Positions 26,803 through 35,974 are shown, counted from the first letter of the stretch. The stretch is 64,000 bases of DNA from an uncultured Eubacteriales bacterium (GCA_900547955.1 URIR01000004.1:29784-93783); one strand, 5' to 3'. Made by a program: numbers and translations. The notes: generated by a model not told the origin, from the sequence alone.

Positions 26803-27327
26803 ATGCTGGAAAAGCTTAGAGCAGATGATTTTGAAAACGTATTTGAAATAATGAAGGACAGCTTTCCAAAGGACGAATACCGGCCCTTTGAAGAACAGAA
26901 AGCTCTTTTAGAGGTACCCGAATATCAAATTTACGCCTTCAGAAACAGCGAAGCTCAGACTATAAAAGCATTTATAGCGGTTTGGAATTTTAGCTCAACA
27001 GTATTTATCGAGCATTTCGCTGTAAATAGTGAGTACAGAAACTGCGGCTTAGGCTCAAAAATGCTTAAGGAGCTGACTGACAAGCTGAAAAAGCCCTTGT
27101 GTTTGGAAGTGGAGCTGCCTAAGGACCAAATTTCTGCAAGACGAATAGAATTTTATAAGCGCAATAATTTCTTTTTAAACGAATATCCATATATAATGCC
27201 GCCGGTTTCCAAAGGACGAAAGCCTTTAAATATGCAAATAATGACCTCAGGCAGGCCTATAAGCCAAAATGAGTTTGAGGAAATAAAAGCTCTGTTATAC
27301 TCCAGAGTTTATAATTGCCCTATATAA
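26803..27327 (+). CDS. GNAT-family N-acetyltransferase
   Basis: A 174-residue GCN5-related acetyltransferase. The fold is recognisable by VFIEHFAVNSEYRNCGLGSKML, which holds the acetyl-CoA pyrophosphate loop (RNCGLGS, in place of the common Q/RxxGxG/A), then LCLEVELP and ARRIEFYKRNNF. The acceptor substrate is not predictable. The ATG follows AAGGAGC. A strong bidirectional terminator ends the unit. Confidence 0.82.
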   Translation: MLEKLRADDFENVFEIMKDSFPKDEYRPFEEQKALLEVPEYQIYAFRNSEAQTIKAFIAVWNFSSTVFIEHFAVNSEYRNCGLGSKMLKELTDKLKKPLCLEVELPKDQISARRIEFYKRNNFFLNEYPYIMPPVSKGRKPLNMQIMTSGRPISQNEFEEIKALLYSRVYNCPI

Positions 27328-27341
27328 ATCTATATAATTTC

Positions 27342-27393
27342 AAAACGCTCCCCTATAATTGTTAAAATATTAACAATTATAGGGGAGCGTTTT
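27342..27393. terminator. Bidirectional terminator between GNAT and patatin genes
   Basis: A perfect 24-bp stem (27342-27365 with 27370-27393) closed by the loop AATA. It begins AAAACGCTCCCC and ends GGGGAGCGTTTT. Its location between two convergent genes suits termination from both sides. Confidence 0.9.
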
Positions 27394-27417
27394 ATACTTT
27401 CCTAAGCTGCTCTAATT

Positions 27418-28269
27418 TTAACCGTTCTCCAAAAAACTCTTTAATTCAGGATACGCATTCTGAGCATCGTTATAGCCGTCTTTATAAAGCGCCTCTAATT
27501 TATCCCGGTCCTTTTCCAAAAGGCCTATATGCACAGCCTGTTTAGGACGTATTACAAATACGCTGCCCTCATCCTCTTTCTGATGTATAAAATCCAGCGT
27601 CTGATTATAGTTGTCATGCCTTTCTTCCAGCCGTTTTATCAGCTCAGGGCAGTCGCTGTATTTTAAGCGTATTATCCTGGCCAGCTTGTTTGGTCTCTTT
27701 CTATAGCTTTTATCTCTGGTAAGCACAAGCACATTCTTTGCATTTCCGTCCATTATGGATTTTTTCAACGGTATTGAATCGGAAATTCCGCCGTCCAGAT
27801 ACTCCTCATTATTTATAATTACCCGTCTGGCCAGCAGAGGAAGCGAACTGCTGGCTCGTACTGCCTTTATATCCTCGTGCATATCTTTAATTCTAAAATA
27901 TTCAGGCTTGCCCGTCCTGCAATTTGTTGCAACAGCGTAAAAACGGCATGGATTTTTTTCAAATGCCTGATAGTCATATGGAATAAGCTTATTTGGAATA
28001 ATATCATATAGCATTTCAACGCCGAATAAATCGCCCGTAGTAACAAGACTGTGCACGCTGCAATATCTCTTATCCTTTAAAAAATCCACATTTGTGGCAA
28101 ACGCACGCCCTCTCTGTCCTGAAAGATAGCTGCACGCGTGACACGCACCTGCTGAAACGCCGTAACATGACGAAAATTCTATATTTTTATCCAAAAAGAA
28201 ATCCAGCACGCCGGCTGTATACACTCCGCGCATTCCTCCGCCTTCAAGTATTAAACCTACGTCATACAT
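27418..28269 (-). CDS. Patatin-like phospholipase
   Basis: A 283-residue patatin-family lipid acyl hydrolase. The oxyanion loop is LEGGGMRGVYTAG (residues 8-20), the nucleophile elbow is GVSAG (about 38-42), and the catalytic Asp is in EYLDGGISDSIP. The Ser-Asp dyad is thus intact. The ATG at 28269 follows GGGAGGG; a longer frame upstream reads into a region without family similarity. There is no signal peptide. The C-terminal third resembles bacterial patatins such as YjjU. Confidence 0.87.
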   Translation of the reverse strand: MYDVGLILEGGGMRGVYTAGVLDFFLDKNIEFSSCYGVSAGACHACSYLSGQRGRAFATNVDFLKDKRYCSVHSLVTTGDLFGVEMLYDIIPNKLIPYDYQAFEKNPCRFYAVATNCRTGKPEYFRIKDMHEDIKAVRASSSLPLLARRVIINNEEYLDGGISDSIPLKKSIMDGNAKNVLVLTRDKSYRKRPNKLARIIRLKYSDCPELIKRLEERHDNYNQTLDFIHQKEDEGSVFVIRPKQAVHIGLLEKDRDKLEALYKDGYNDAQNAYPELKSFLENG

Positions 28270-28492
28270 AGTTTTTTGTCCCTCCCGCAATTTATTATAG
28301 CATATAACTAACCGGCGCGTACCCATCAAAATGAAATATATGCGTTAAAACGCCGTTCTCTTATATGCATGAATCAGAGTGCAATGACGGCGAAATTATA
28401 CCTTTTTGAATTCATGTCCCCTTACTAATTATGAATAAAACATAAATATTACGGTTAAAATTCAATTTTGCTTTTATTTACCGTATTTTATC

Positions 28493-28521
28493 TTGATTTT
28501 TTAGGCAACAATTATTATAAT
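28493..28521 (+). promoter_or_regulatory. Promoter of the 28.5-kb membrane protein gene
   Basis: TTGATT (28493-28498) and TATAAT (28516-28521) are 17 bases apart, with the gene start 34 bases downstream. Confidence 0.5.
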
Positions 28522-28554
28522 ATTAACAACTTGATTTTTGGGATGAAGGAAATA

Positions 28555-29664
28555 ATGAGTTTTCAGGAAAGCTTTGCGAATATCACGTCTGAACAGTTTA
28601 AAAACGGCATATGTCGGCTTTATATACAAGAATATCCATTTACTGTCGAGCTTACGGAAAATAATATTGAAATCAAATTCCCCTTTAACCAAAAGCAGGG
28701 CGCATATGTGTATTCTCTTTCTGAAGAAATTAAAAATTTCTTCTGCAATAATTCCGAAATACTTAATTCCGAGCAGGACTTAGCTTTAGAACAGGCTAAC
28801 GAATTGGACATAGCAATTGTAAACGCACAAACGCACAAGGCTATCCCTCCGCAGACTGAAAAAAAATATACTACTACTTCTTCCAGGCGCTATTCCCAAA
28901 GCGCTTCTATTAAAGCCAGAAAAATCACGCTTTCAGAAGACGCCAAAAGTAGTAGCCTTGAATTTTTAAACGAGCAGGAATTATTTTCTCATGAATGGGA
29001 CGGTATGTTTTATTATATCTCCTTTTTTGCTTCTCCGAATGCCAAAACCGCGGCGTTATGCGTAAAGCTATTGGAAACTATAGCGGAATTTTTAAAGGCT
29101 GCGGATATTGAACCGGACGTCTGCGCTTTGTGCGGTGAAAAAGGTGCGCAAAGCGGGTTCATTATTGAAGGCGCGCTCTGCGCGGCGCATATGCAATGCG
29201 CCTCTGGGCGCTCGTCCAAGCGTTCTTTGCCCCGTTTGATATGCGCCTATCTCACCGCCGCTGCCTTTTGCGCTGTTGCCGCTCTTTCCTTTATACCCCT
29301 ATGCCGCTATAATATTATGCCGTCTGTCGCCGGAATACCCATGGGCCTTTTAGGAGCGCTGGGCTTTTGGCTTATGGATAAAAAAAATGCGCCCAACAGA
29401 TGGATAATGCTTATAATTTACGCCGTGCTAGGCAGCGCGGCCAATTTCTGCGGCGATTATCTTTTTTTAATTCAAAGCGGCTCAAATTTTGATTTTGTCG
29501 CTACTTTTACCTACTCCCTCAATATTATAAACTCTGTTTTTGATATAATATGCTGCGTTATTATAGCGCATTTCAGTTCTATAATTATTTACGACCTTTT
29601 ATATAAAAAGCTCAGTATAAGAAAACCCGATAAAAAGCTTGCAGACCACCAAAACGCGCGTTAA
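28555..29664 (+). CDS. Hypothetical membrane protein with cysteine/histidine cluster
   Basis: A 369-residue protein of no recognised family. The start ATG at 28555 follows AAGGA; a longer frame from 28468 would begin ahead of the promoter. Residues 1-180 appear soluble and mixed alpha/beta. A possible zinc site follows (C190, C193, C209, H212, C215). Four hydrophobic segments are seen at about 228-250, 255-273, 282-304 and 325-348. The combination of a soluble domain, a zinc knuckle and a four-helix membrane tail is seen in uncharacterised clostridial proteins. Function unknown. Confidence 0.7.
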   Translation: MSFQESFANITSEQFKNGICRLYIQEYPFTVELTENNIEIKFPFNQKQGAYVYSLSEEIKNFFCNNSEILNSEQDLALEQANELDIAIVNAQTHKAIPPQTEKKYTTTSSRRYSQSASIKARKITLSEDAKSSSLEFLNEQELFSHEWDGMFYYISFFASPNAKTAALCVKLLETIAEFLKAADIEPDVCALCGEKGAQSGFIIEGALCAAHMQCASGRSSKRSLPRLICAYLTAAAFCAVAALSFIPLCRYNIMPSVAGIPMGLLGALGFWLMDKKNAPNRWIMLIIYAVLGSAANFCGDYLFLIQSGSNFDFVATFTYSLNIINSVFDIICCVIIAHFSSIIIYDLLYKKLSIRKPDKKLADHQNAR

Positions 29665-29724
29665 ACACTTCTTCTTTCCACAAATTGACTTAAGCACATT
29701 TTAATATTCACAAGGGGATATTTT

Positions 29725-30666
29725 ATGTTTTTCAAATTACGAAAGCTAATAGCGTATACGTTGGTTTTGCTTATTCTATGCGCAGTTTTTTCCGGCTGCG
29801 CCGTACAAACCGCCTACACTCCTCTTATTTACAAGCTTCAGGCCGATAACGGTGCGGTACTATATCTTTTCGGCTCAATACATATAGGCGACGAAGACAC
29901 ATATCCTCTGCCTCAAACAATTACGGACGCTTACAGCGCCAGCGATTATCTTGCTGTCGAATGCGATATTCTGGCATATGAATCAGATTTATCCGCCGTT
30001 ACGCAAATAGCCCAGCAAATGATTTGCGAGCCGGGTAAACGCATATATGATTATGTCGGAGAAGAAAATTACAATTCCGCCGTACAGCTTCTTAAAAATT
30101 ACGACCTTTATTACGAGGAATACGATTATTTCAAGCCTGTTTTCTGGATTTCACTACTGGGGGAAATCCCCGTTAATCTATCCCAGCTTGACGCCGAAAT
30201 GGGTATTGACCGGCATTTTCTCCAAATGGCCAAAAAAGACGGCAAGCCCATACTGGAAATTGAAAGCGTACAGCAGCAAATAAATATGCAGCTTAATTAT
30301 TCCGAGCCTCTGCAAACGCTGCTTTTCGAGCAAAGCCTGACCGACCCCGCAGGACAGGGGTTAGCTGTAAAATTAATGTATCAAAATTGGAGACAAGGCA
30401 GCAAGCTCCCCTTAACAAGCGAAATGGATTATTCCCGCGAACAGTTTATACAGCTCTACGGCGAAGCTCAAAGCAGTCTTTATCACGAATATTATTATGA
30501 GCTGGGCGAAAAGCGCAACATAAAAATGGCCGACGCAGCGGAGCAATATTTAAATGAAGCTAAAAACGTATTCTATGTAGTAGGCGCAGCTCATATAAGC
30601 GGAAAAAAAGGTATAGTATCCCTTCTCCGTCAAAGAGGCTATACCGTTGAAAAAATTGAATATTAA
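29725..30666 (+). CDS. TraB/GumN-family lipoprotein
   Basis: A 313-residue secreted lipoprotein. The signal peptide ends in the lipobox FSGC (Cys about 25), so it should be anchored outside the membrane. The TraB/GumN fold is recognisable by YLFGSIHIGDEDTYPLP with the GxxH motif, LAVECD, the EIESVQQQ block and the C-terminal VVGAAHISGKKGIVSLLRQRG. Members have been proposed to be metalloproteases related to Tiki. The ATG follows AAGGGG. It forms a probable transcript with the preceding membrane protein gene. Confidence 0.86.
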   Translation: MFFKLRKLIAYTLVLLILCAVFSGCAVQTAYTPLIYKLQADNGAVLYLFGSIHIGDEDTYPLPQTITDAYSASDYLAVECDILAYESDLSAVTQIAQQMICEPGKRIYDYVGEENYNSAVQLLKNYDLYYEEYDYFKPVFWISLLGEIPVNLSQLDAEMGIDRHFLQMAKKDGKPILEIESVQQQINMQLNYSEPLQTLLFEQSLTDPAGQGLAVKLMYQNWRQGSKLPLTSEMDYSREQFIQLYGEAQSSLYHEYYYELGEKRNIKMADAAEQYLNEAKNVFYVVGAAHISGKKGIVSLLRQRGYTVEKIEY

Positions 30667-30667
30667 T

Positions 30668-31189
30668 TCAATAATGGTTTTTAAATATTTTTAAGCGCTC
30701 TGCAAATGCAATAAAATAACGCGCACAATATTCATACAGCCAGATAAAGAACGCTATCGCCGCCTGAGCTATGGCAGCCAGCGCCCAAAACGGCAGAATT
30801 TCTACGGCTCCCGGTCCCAGCAGCGCCCGTGCGGCAAAATATGCTGCGATGCCAGCCGCTTCGCAATAAACAGCCAATAATGCAAAATACGCCGTCCTGC
30901 TGCGCCAATGCTGAAACAAATGACGCATAAGAGGAAAAAGCCCGAAAAACAAGCCGTATGCAAGAAAATACACAGGATTGGGAATAAGCAAAAAAATCAG
31001 GGCCGTACAAGCCGCATAACAGGCAACAGAGGCCAGGACCGCTCTGTCCTTAAGCAAAATCAACGGCAAAAAAGCAACCGCAGCAAAGGCTGCCAATCGG
31101 CCGCCCGGCAAAAGATATGAAACATATATAATTATAAGCGTAAGAGCGGTTATCAGCCCTCCGCGCGCTATATATACTGACTTTTTCAT
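30668..31189 (-). CDS. Small polytopic membrane protein
   Basis: A 173-residue membrane protein with five to six hydrophobic segments (about 8-28, 31-45, 49-66, 68-84, 98-122, 128-152) and a positively charged N-terminus and C-terminus. The overall look resembles S-components or YybS-like (DUF2232) proteins, but no diagnostic motif is present. It ends two bases from the convergent TraB gene and follows the J-domain gene by 12 bases, so it is probably the last gene of that minus-strand unit. Confidence 0.65.
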   Translation of the reverse strand: MKKSVYIARGGLITALTLIIIYVSYLLPGGRLAAFAAVAFLPLILLKDRAVLASVACYAACTALIFLLIPNPVYFLAYGLFFGLFPLMRHLFQHWRSRTAYFALLAVYCEAAGIAAYFAARALLGPGAVEILPFWALAAIAQAAIAFFIWLYEYCARYFIAFAERLKIFKNHY

Positions 31190-31201
31190 ATTTTATTAAT
31201 C

Positions 31202-31819
31202 TCAGCAGCAGGATATAAGGTCTCCGCCCATGCACTCGCAGCAGGTATCTGCAACGCAGAGGCCGGTACATAAATCGCACCCATTGCATTCGCGCCCTGA
31301 AGAAGCGCCCCGCTGATAATAGCCTGAGCGCGAAGAATACTCCCTAAAAGCCTGAGCATATTCTCCGTTTTGAGGATCCATGCGGCATGCCTGAGCCAAA
31401 TGCTGTACAGCCTCGTTATGCCAGCCTCTTCGACTGTAAATCATACCCATAAGAAAATACCATTCTGCAGGCCGCTCACTCATTGCTTTAAGCAGGCGCT
31501 CCGCCTCATTAATGTCGCCGGCATTAATTTTTGCCCTTACTGACGCAAATTCCGGACTTGCAGAGCCCGAATAGGACGAGCCCGAGGAATAAGACGAGCC
31601 TGCGCCGCCGCCAGAAGAATAGCCTCTATTCTGCGAACGCATCTTTTGTATCATATCATACGCTTCATTTATTTCCTTCATTTTACCTTCGGCAAGATCG
31701 GATAAAGGATTATCCCTATATTGATCGGGATGATATTTTCTCACAGCCGCATGATATGCGGCCTTAATCTCTGCATCCGTAGCGTTTTCATTTACGCCCA
31801 AAACCTTGTATGGATCCAT
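31202..31819 (-). CDS. J-domain protein with cysteine-rich tail
   Basis: A 205-residue DnaJ-like protein. The J domain occupies residues 1-65 with the essential HPD motif at 30-32 (RKYHPDQYRDNP). A Gly/Ser-rich stretch (about 70-92) leads to a helical repeat resembling tetratricopeptide repeats (about 95-160, INAGDINEAERLLKAM). The tail carries nine cysteines in 30 residues (CNGCDLC, CCEC, SCC), a likely metal site. It lacks the canonical DnaJ zinc finger and substrate domains, so it is a specialised co-chaperone. It overlaps the end of the upstream DUF5685-like gene by 32 bases. Confidence 0.85.
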   Translation of the reverse strand: MDPYKVLGVNENATDAEIKAAYHAAVRKYHPDQYRDNPLSDLAEGKMKEINEAYDMIQKMRSQNRGYSSGGGAGSSYSSGSSYSGSASPEFASVRAKINAGDINEAERLLKAMSERPAEWYFLMGMIYSRRGWHNEAVQHLAQACRMDPQNGEYAQAFREYSSRSGYYQRGASSGRECNGCDLCTGLCVADTCCECMGGDLISCC

Positions 31820-32657
31820 CTTTTTCTTCCCTCGTCTTTAATATTGCTATAGTTTTATCATGCATTCCATAACGGATAATATTACTTATTATCGGAGTAT
31901 TCGCGCACGAAGGCAATAATTCGCAGGCGCGTGACGCCGCATACAAAGAACAAAACAGCGTATCCTTTATCCATTCAGGAATTTCATCTTCGGATATTCC
32001 CCGGCGCTTGCTCTCTGCCGCAATAGGATTATAATTTCCCCGCCGCTCATCCTGCTCCATATCGTCATACGCGTCTATAATATATACCCATCTGGCAGTA
32101 TTATAAGCTATCTCGTAGACTATACGCTTAAGCTCCTGAGTATTAATCAGCGGCGCCTCGGCCGCTAAACGCCCGCACATATCTGCAAATTCATGCGCAG
32201 CCTCGTCCAGCCGGCTACAGCCGGCCTGTTCCAATTCGGATAATTTTTTCAAGCCGCTCTCTATTATATCGCCAGCCAGTACAGTTTTGCTGCGCGCGTT
32301 AAATTCAGCTTTATTTAATAAAAGAAGGGCGGCTGAACGGGATTTCTGGCCGTCGGATATATCGTCTCTAAGCTTCCCGCAGCTTAACAGCACATTGAGC
32401 GCAGCGGCGTAATCCAGCGCCTCTCCGCAGGCATACGGCTTTTTCTTTAAATTCCATTTACATCGCTTGACCTTGATGTCCGCCTTGGCTTCAGGGTCGG
32501 TCAGCAGCGCATAAAAAGCAATGTCATAGCTTAAAAGAGCGCGCCCGATAAAGGTATATTGGCTCATTCCCCTGCATATTCCGCAGTAATAAGCCTTATA
32601 CCTGGCGTATTCCTTAACCTTTAATTCTTCGCTGGCAGTTCTGACATAGCCGAACAT
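31788..32657 (-). CDS. DUF5685-like helical protein with aspartate-rich motifs
   Basis: A 289-residue, mostly helical protein resembling the DUF5685 family. Conserved-looking elements are the YYCGICRG cysteine pair (25, 28), further cysteines at 66, 77 and 93, the KLRDDISDG motif (D98, D99, D102) and WVYIIDAYDDMEQDERRGNYNP (D195, D198, D199, D203). Two aspartate clusters in an all-alpha protein recall class I prenyl-diphosphate synthases and terpene cyclases; this is an inference, not an assignment. The start overlaps the stop of the upstream gene (TAATG) and its end overlaps the J-domain gene, indicating tight coupling of all three. Confidence 0.72.
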   Translation of the reverse strand: MFGYVRTASEELKVKEYARYKAYYCGICRGMSQYTFIGRALLSYDIAFYALLTDPEAKADIKVKRCKWNLKKKPYACGEALDYAAALNVLLSCGKLRDDISDGQKSRSAALLLLNKAEFNARSKTVLAGDIIESGLKKLSELEQAGCSRLDEAAHEFADMCGRLAAEAPLINTQELKRIVYEIAYNTARWVYIIDAYDDMEQDERRGNYNPIAAESKRRGISEDEIPEWIKDTLFCSLYAASRACELLPSCANTPIISNIIRYGMHDKTIAILKTREEKDGSIQGFGRK

Positions 32658-32935
32658 TATTTATCCCTGATATCAAAAACAGCATTAACCAACTCAGCCA
32701 GCAGCCTGATTATTATAACCTCAAAGGCTAACAAAAACGGAGCGGTTATAATTTTCCAAACGCCCGAAAGAATGCCGGCAGCAGCTCCCGAAAAGCACAT
32801 GACAAACCCGCCTACAATATTAGCCAGCATTGCAAAGGCCGCCACTATCAGCGCTGCATAATATGCAACGGTAACTATCTTTTTCCCGTAGCTAACCTTA
32901 AGACTGAGCATGCCTTTAAAATCAAAGCCATCCAT
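32657..32935 (-). CDS. DUF4282-like small membrane protein
   Basis: A 92-residue protein with two hydrophobic segments (about 21-55 and 60-85). The FDFKGMLSLKVSYGKKIVTV start and the FEVIIIRLLAELVNAVFDIRDK end resemble the DUF4282 family of small membrane proteins. Its stop and the ATG of the next gene share one base, so translation is coupled. It is the first gene of the DUF4282 / DUF5685 / J-domain unit. Confidence 0.68.
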   Translation of the reverse strand: MDGFDFKGMLSLKVSYGKKIVTVAYYAALIVAAFAMLANIVGGFVMCFSGAAAGILSGVWKIITAPFLLAFEVIIIRLLAELVNAVFDIRDK

Positions 32936-33307
32936 ATTATACCCACCTCGAACTTTCTATTCTCCGGTATATTGGTTATTATATCAAAAAGCTTAAAATA
33001 ACACAATCGATTACTGTGAACCTTAATGCTTTTTAAATGCTTTTGAAAATAATATTTATGAAAAATTAATATTTATTCATCCAGTTCACTATTTAATGAA
33101 GCCTTAGACAATACAATCAAAGTAACCGCATAAGCATGACGGCATAGTCCTCCTATATATAAAAATGTAATTAAAGGCCGCTTAAAAATGAGCAAAAACA
33201 GCCCGCGAAACAAGAATTTTTCAGAAGAACGTCATAATTACTTCCTTCTATATTTCTTATACCGGCGTTTTATACTGCCGCGGCCTTTTATACTCCTTAA
33301 AATTCAG
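32936..33307. other. 372-base gap between feoB and the DUF4282-like gene
   Basis: It is AT-rich in its first half. A 9-base inverted repeat AAAGGCCGC (33173-33181) and GCGGCCTTT (33280-33288) flanks about 98 bases. A 43-codon plus-strand frame from 33187 has no ribosome site and is not called. No standard terminator for feoB with a T-tract was recognised. Confidence 0.35.
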
Positions 33308-35419
33308 TTACGGCGCTAAACCCAGCAGGCGCGACAGAGAGGCTAAGATAAAGCACAGCAGGCAGCCTGCTGCCGTAGGCAGCAGAAACGCCGCAGCCGT
33401 CCATTTAAAACGCCCTGTCTCACGCTTTATTGTGATGCATGTTGTAGAACAGGGCCAATGCATCAGAGAAAATATAATGGTGCACACCGCCGTCAGCCAC
33501 GTCCAGCCGTTGTCCACCAACAGATTTTTAAGAGAATCCAAGCTGGTATAATCAGTAATTGTGCCGGTCGCCATATAAGCCATTATAATTATAGGCACCA
33601 CTATTTCATTTGCCGGCCAGCCTAATATAAAGGCCATAAGTATAACGCCGTCCAGTCCAAGCAAATGCGCAAACGGTTCTAAAAATCCCGAGCAATGAGC
33701 AAGCAGAGTGGCGTCGCCTACCGTAACGTTGGCCATAATCCATATAATTAGGCCGGCAGGAGCAGCAACAGCCGCCGCCCGTCCCAGCACAAAAAGCGTT
33801 CTGTCCAATACCGAGCGGACAATAACCTTGCCAATCTGAGGCCTGCGGTAAGGCGGCAGCTCCAAAGTAAAAGAGGAGGGCTCCCCCTTAAGCAGGGTAC
33901 GTGAAAGCAGCTTGCTCATAATTAAGGTCATTGCCACACCCGCAACTATTACCGCAGTCAAAATAAGAGTGGAAAGCACGGTCTGCGTCATGCCTGCAGC
34001 CGAACCCACAAAAAACATGCTTATAATAGCAATGATAGTTGGAAAGCGCCCGTTGCATGGCACAAAGCTATTTGTAATTATGGCAATAAGCCTTTCTCTG
34101 GGCGAATCTATTATCCGACAGCCTGTTACTCCCACGGCGTTGCAGCCTAGACCCATGCACATAGTCAAAGATTGCTTACCGCACGCCCCGCATTTTTTAA
34201 AGCTGCTGTCCAAATTAAACGCTACCCTGGGCAGATATCCAAAATCCTCCAAAAGAGTGAAAAGAGGAAAGAAAATTGCCATTGGCGGAAGCATGACTGA
34301 TATAACCCAGGCCAGCACCCTATATACGCCAAGCACCAATGCCCCGTGCAGCCATGCAGGCATTCCTATATTAAAGCAAAATTCCGTCAGCCTGTCCTGT
34401 ATCCAGAACAATCCGTCGGCTAAAAGCTGAGAGGGATAATTGGCGCCAGTAATAGTAATATAAAATATAGCGGCCAGCAGGGCCAGCATAAACGGAATTC
34501 CCGTCCATTTACCCGTTAAAATTTTATCCAGCCTTCTATCCCGCCGGTTATAGTCAGGCTTTTTAAAGCTTACGCCCTCCCGCGCGATTCTATCGGCCGT
34601 TTCAGACACGCCCAGCGCTATAATATCCTGTACCCTTTCATTATCCAATCCTGCTCCCGCAAGCCGGGCTCGCTGTTCTTTTATCAGGGCAGTCGTCTCC
34701 CTCTTTAATTGATAATCCTTCGCTATTAAATTGAGAATATCCTCCTCTCCCTCAAGCAATCTCAAAGCTATCCAGCGCGCATTAACAAAAGCCGGCAATT
34801 CCTTTTTCAATTCAGCTTGGATACGCTCGGCCGCAGCCTCCACTTTATCCGGATATTTTATTTTAAAGGGCTGCGCATATGTATTCTTGCTTAAATTCTG
34901 AATCGCTTTTTTCAACTCCTTAAGCCCCTTAGCGCTGCGTGCGCTCGTGCCTATTACCTCCACCCCCAGCAATTCGGACAGCCTTTTAAAATTTGGAATT
35001 ATACCCTTTTTAGCAGCTTCATCCATTAAATTTATACATACTACCGCCCGTCCCGTAATTTCCAGCGTTTGAATAACTAAATTTAAATTTCTTTCCAGAC
35101 AGGTAGCGTCGCAAACCACTACGGTTCCCCATGCTCCCCCGGCGCAAATAAAATTCCTGGCTATCTCCTCTTCAGCAGAATGCGGCATAAGAGAATATGT
35201 ACCGGGCAAATCTACCAGTTCATATCTATCCGACTCAAATTCGTATTCCCCTCTCGCGCTGGAGACAGTTTTTCCCGGCCAATTTCCAGTATGCTGCCTC
35301 ATACCTGTCAGCGCGTTAAAAATAGTACTTTTGCCTACGTTTGGATTACCCGCTAAAGCAATTATTCGGGTTCCCTTCTCAGCCTCTTCATTATGCAATC
35401 GTTTTTTTCCTCTATTCAT
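33308..35419 (-). CDS. feoB: Ferrous iron transport protein B
   Basis: FeoB (703 residues), the G-protein-coupled membrane Fe2+ importer. The N-terminal GTPase has ALAGNPNVGKSTIFNAL (G1), TVVVCDATCLERNLNLVIQTLE, DLPGTYSL (G3) and INLMDEA (G4). A helical GDI-like region covers about 175-280. The membrane part has two Gate segments, with PLFTLLEDFGYLPRVAF and a cysteine cluster SFKKCGACGKQSLTMCMGLGCNAVG in the first and PANEIVVPIIIM in the second. It is transcribed after feoA with a 61-base gap. No Fur box could be identified upstream. Confidence 0.96.
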   Translation of the reverse strand: MNRGKKRLHNEEAEKGTRIIALAGNPNVGKSTIFNALTGMRQHTGNWPGKTVSSARGEYEFESDRYELVDLPGTYSLMPHSAEEEIARNFICAGGAWGTVVVCDATCLERNLNLVIQTLEITGRAVVCINLMDEAAKKGIIPNFKRLSELLGVEVIGTSARSAKGLKELKKAIQNLSKNTYAQPFKIKYPDKVEAAAERIQAELKKELPAFVNARWIALRLLEGEEDILNLIAKDYQLKRETTALIKEQRARLAGAGLDNERVQDIIALGVSETADRIAREGVSFKKPDYNRRDRRLDKILTGKWTGIPFMLALLAAIFYITITGANYPSQLLADGLFWIQDRLTEFCFNIGMPAWLHGALVLGVYRVLAWVISVMLPPMAIFFPLFTLLEDFGYLPRVAFNLDSSFKKCGACGKQSLTMCMGLGCNAVGVTGCRIIDSPRERLIAIITNSFVPCNGRFPTIIAIISMFFVGSAAGMTQTVLSTLILTAVIVAGVAMTLIMSKLLSRTLLKGEPSSFTLELPPYRRPQIGKVIVRSVLDRTLFVLGRAAAVAAPAGLIIWIMANVTVGDATLLAHCSGFLEPFAHLLGLDGVILMAFILGWPANEIVVPIIIMAYMATGTITDYTSLDSLKNLLVDNGWTWLTAVCTIIFSLMHWPCSTTCITIKRETGRFKWTAAAFLLPTAAGCLLCFILASLSRLLGLAP

Positions 35420-35480
35420 GCAAAAACCTCCGAATGCCTATATCTAATGCGGGACCGTTCTTAAGCCGGCCCCGCTAGGT

Positions 35481-35720
35481 TTAAATTCTCTCTACCATTA
35501 TGCACGCTGAATCCTCGCGCCTTAAGGCTATAACTGTTCCCTTTATATAAAAGGCAGTTGGGTCTCCAGCCGGCCCGCTCTGCAGCCTCTGCACGCTTGT
35601 GCCAGCCGTAAAGCCTATATCCTGAAGCCTGCGTCTCATAGCTCCGTCTGTATTAAGACCAGAAATTTTAACTGTCTCACCCATCTCTGTTTGAGCCAGG
35701 CTTAATGACTGTGTACTCAT
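35481..35720 (-). CDS. feoA: Ferrous iron transport protein A
   Basis: FeoA (79 residues), a cytoplasmic SH3-like protein that supports FeoB. SLSLAQTEMGETVKISGL, the MRRRLQDIGFTAGTSVQRLQ core and the C-terminal KGTVIALRREDSACIMVERI match the family. The ATG follows AGGAGGG. It precedes feoB in the usual feoAB order. The leader contains a small GGGAT/ATCCC hairpin. Confidence 0.93.
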   Translation of the reverse strand: MSTQSLSLAQTEMGETVKISGLNTDGAMRRRLQDIGFTAGTSVQRLQSGPAGDPTAFYIKGTVIALRREDSACIMVERI

Positions 35721-35846
35721 AAAATTCCCTCCTGTTGTATTGGGATGAAAATCCCTTATTGTACTATATTCTACGCCGGCGTAATGTGTTCAAGCTGTCC
35801 GAACAAAACCATTCCCCTTAAATAAACGCTTATAAATTCAAAAACG

Positions 35847-35960
35847 CCCTGCAATCCTTACGCGCCTTATCTTAAACTAAAAAAGCACCGCGCAGTCATT
35901 GCACGCCTGTCTTAAACCAAAAAAACACCGCGCAGCCATTGAGCGCCTGCTGCAAGCTAA
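35847..35960. repeat. Imperfect 40-bp tandem repeat
   Basis: Two full 40-base units lie at 35871-35910 and 35911-35950. Each begins CTTAAAC, has an A-run, then CACCGCGCAG, a CATTG word and a final CGCCTG. A partial unit precedes (35847-35870) and a decayed fragment follows. The array lies between feoA and yloV in a 307-base gap. Its role is unknown. Confidence 0.65.
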
Positions 35961-35974
35961 AAAGCAAAAAAATA

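Noticed and set aside
33187..33318. 43-codon plus-strand frame downstream of feoB
   Set aside because: No ribosome site and unusual residue composition; it runs into the feoB stop region.
35721..35820. Fur or DtxR box before feoA
   Set aside because: No convincing palindrome of either type; only a small GGGAT/ATCCC hairpin.
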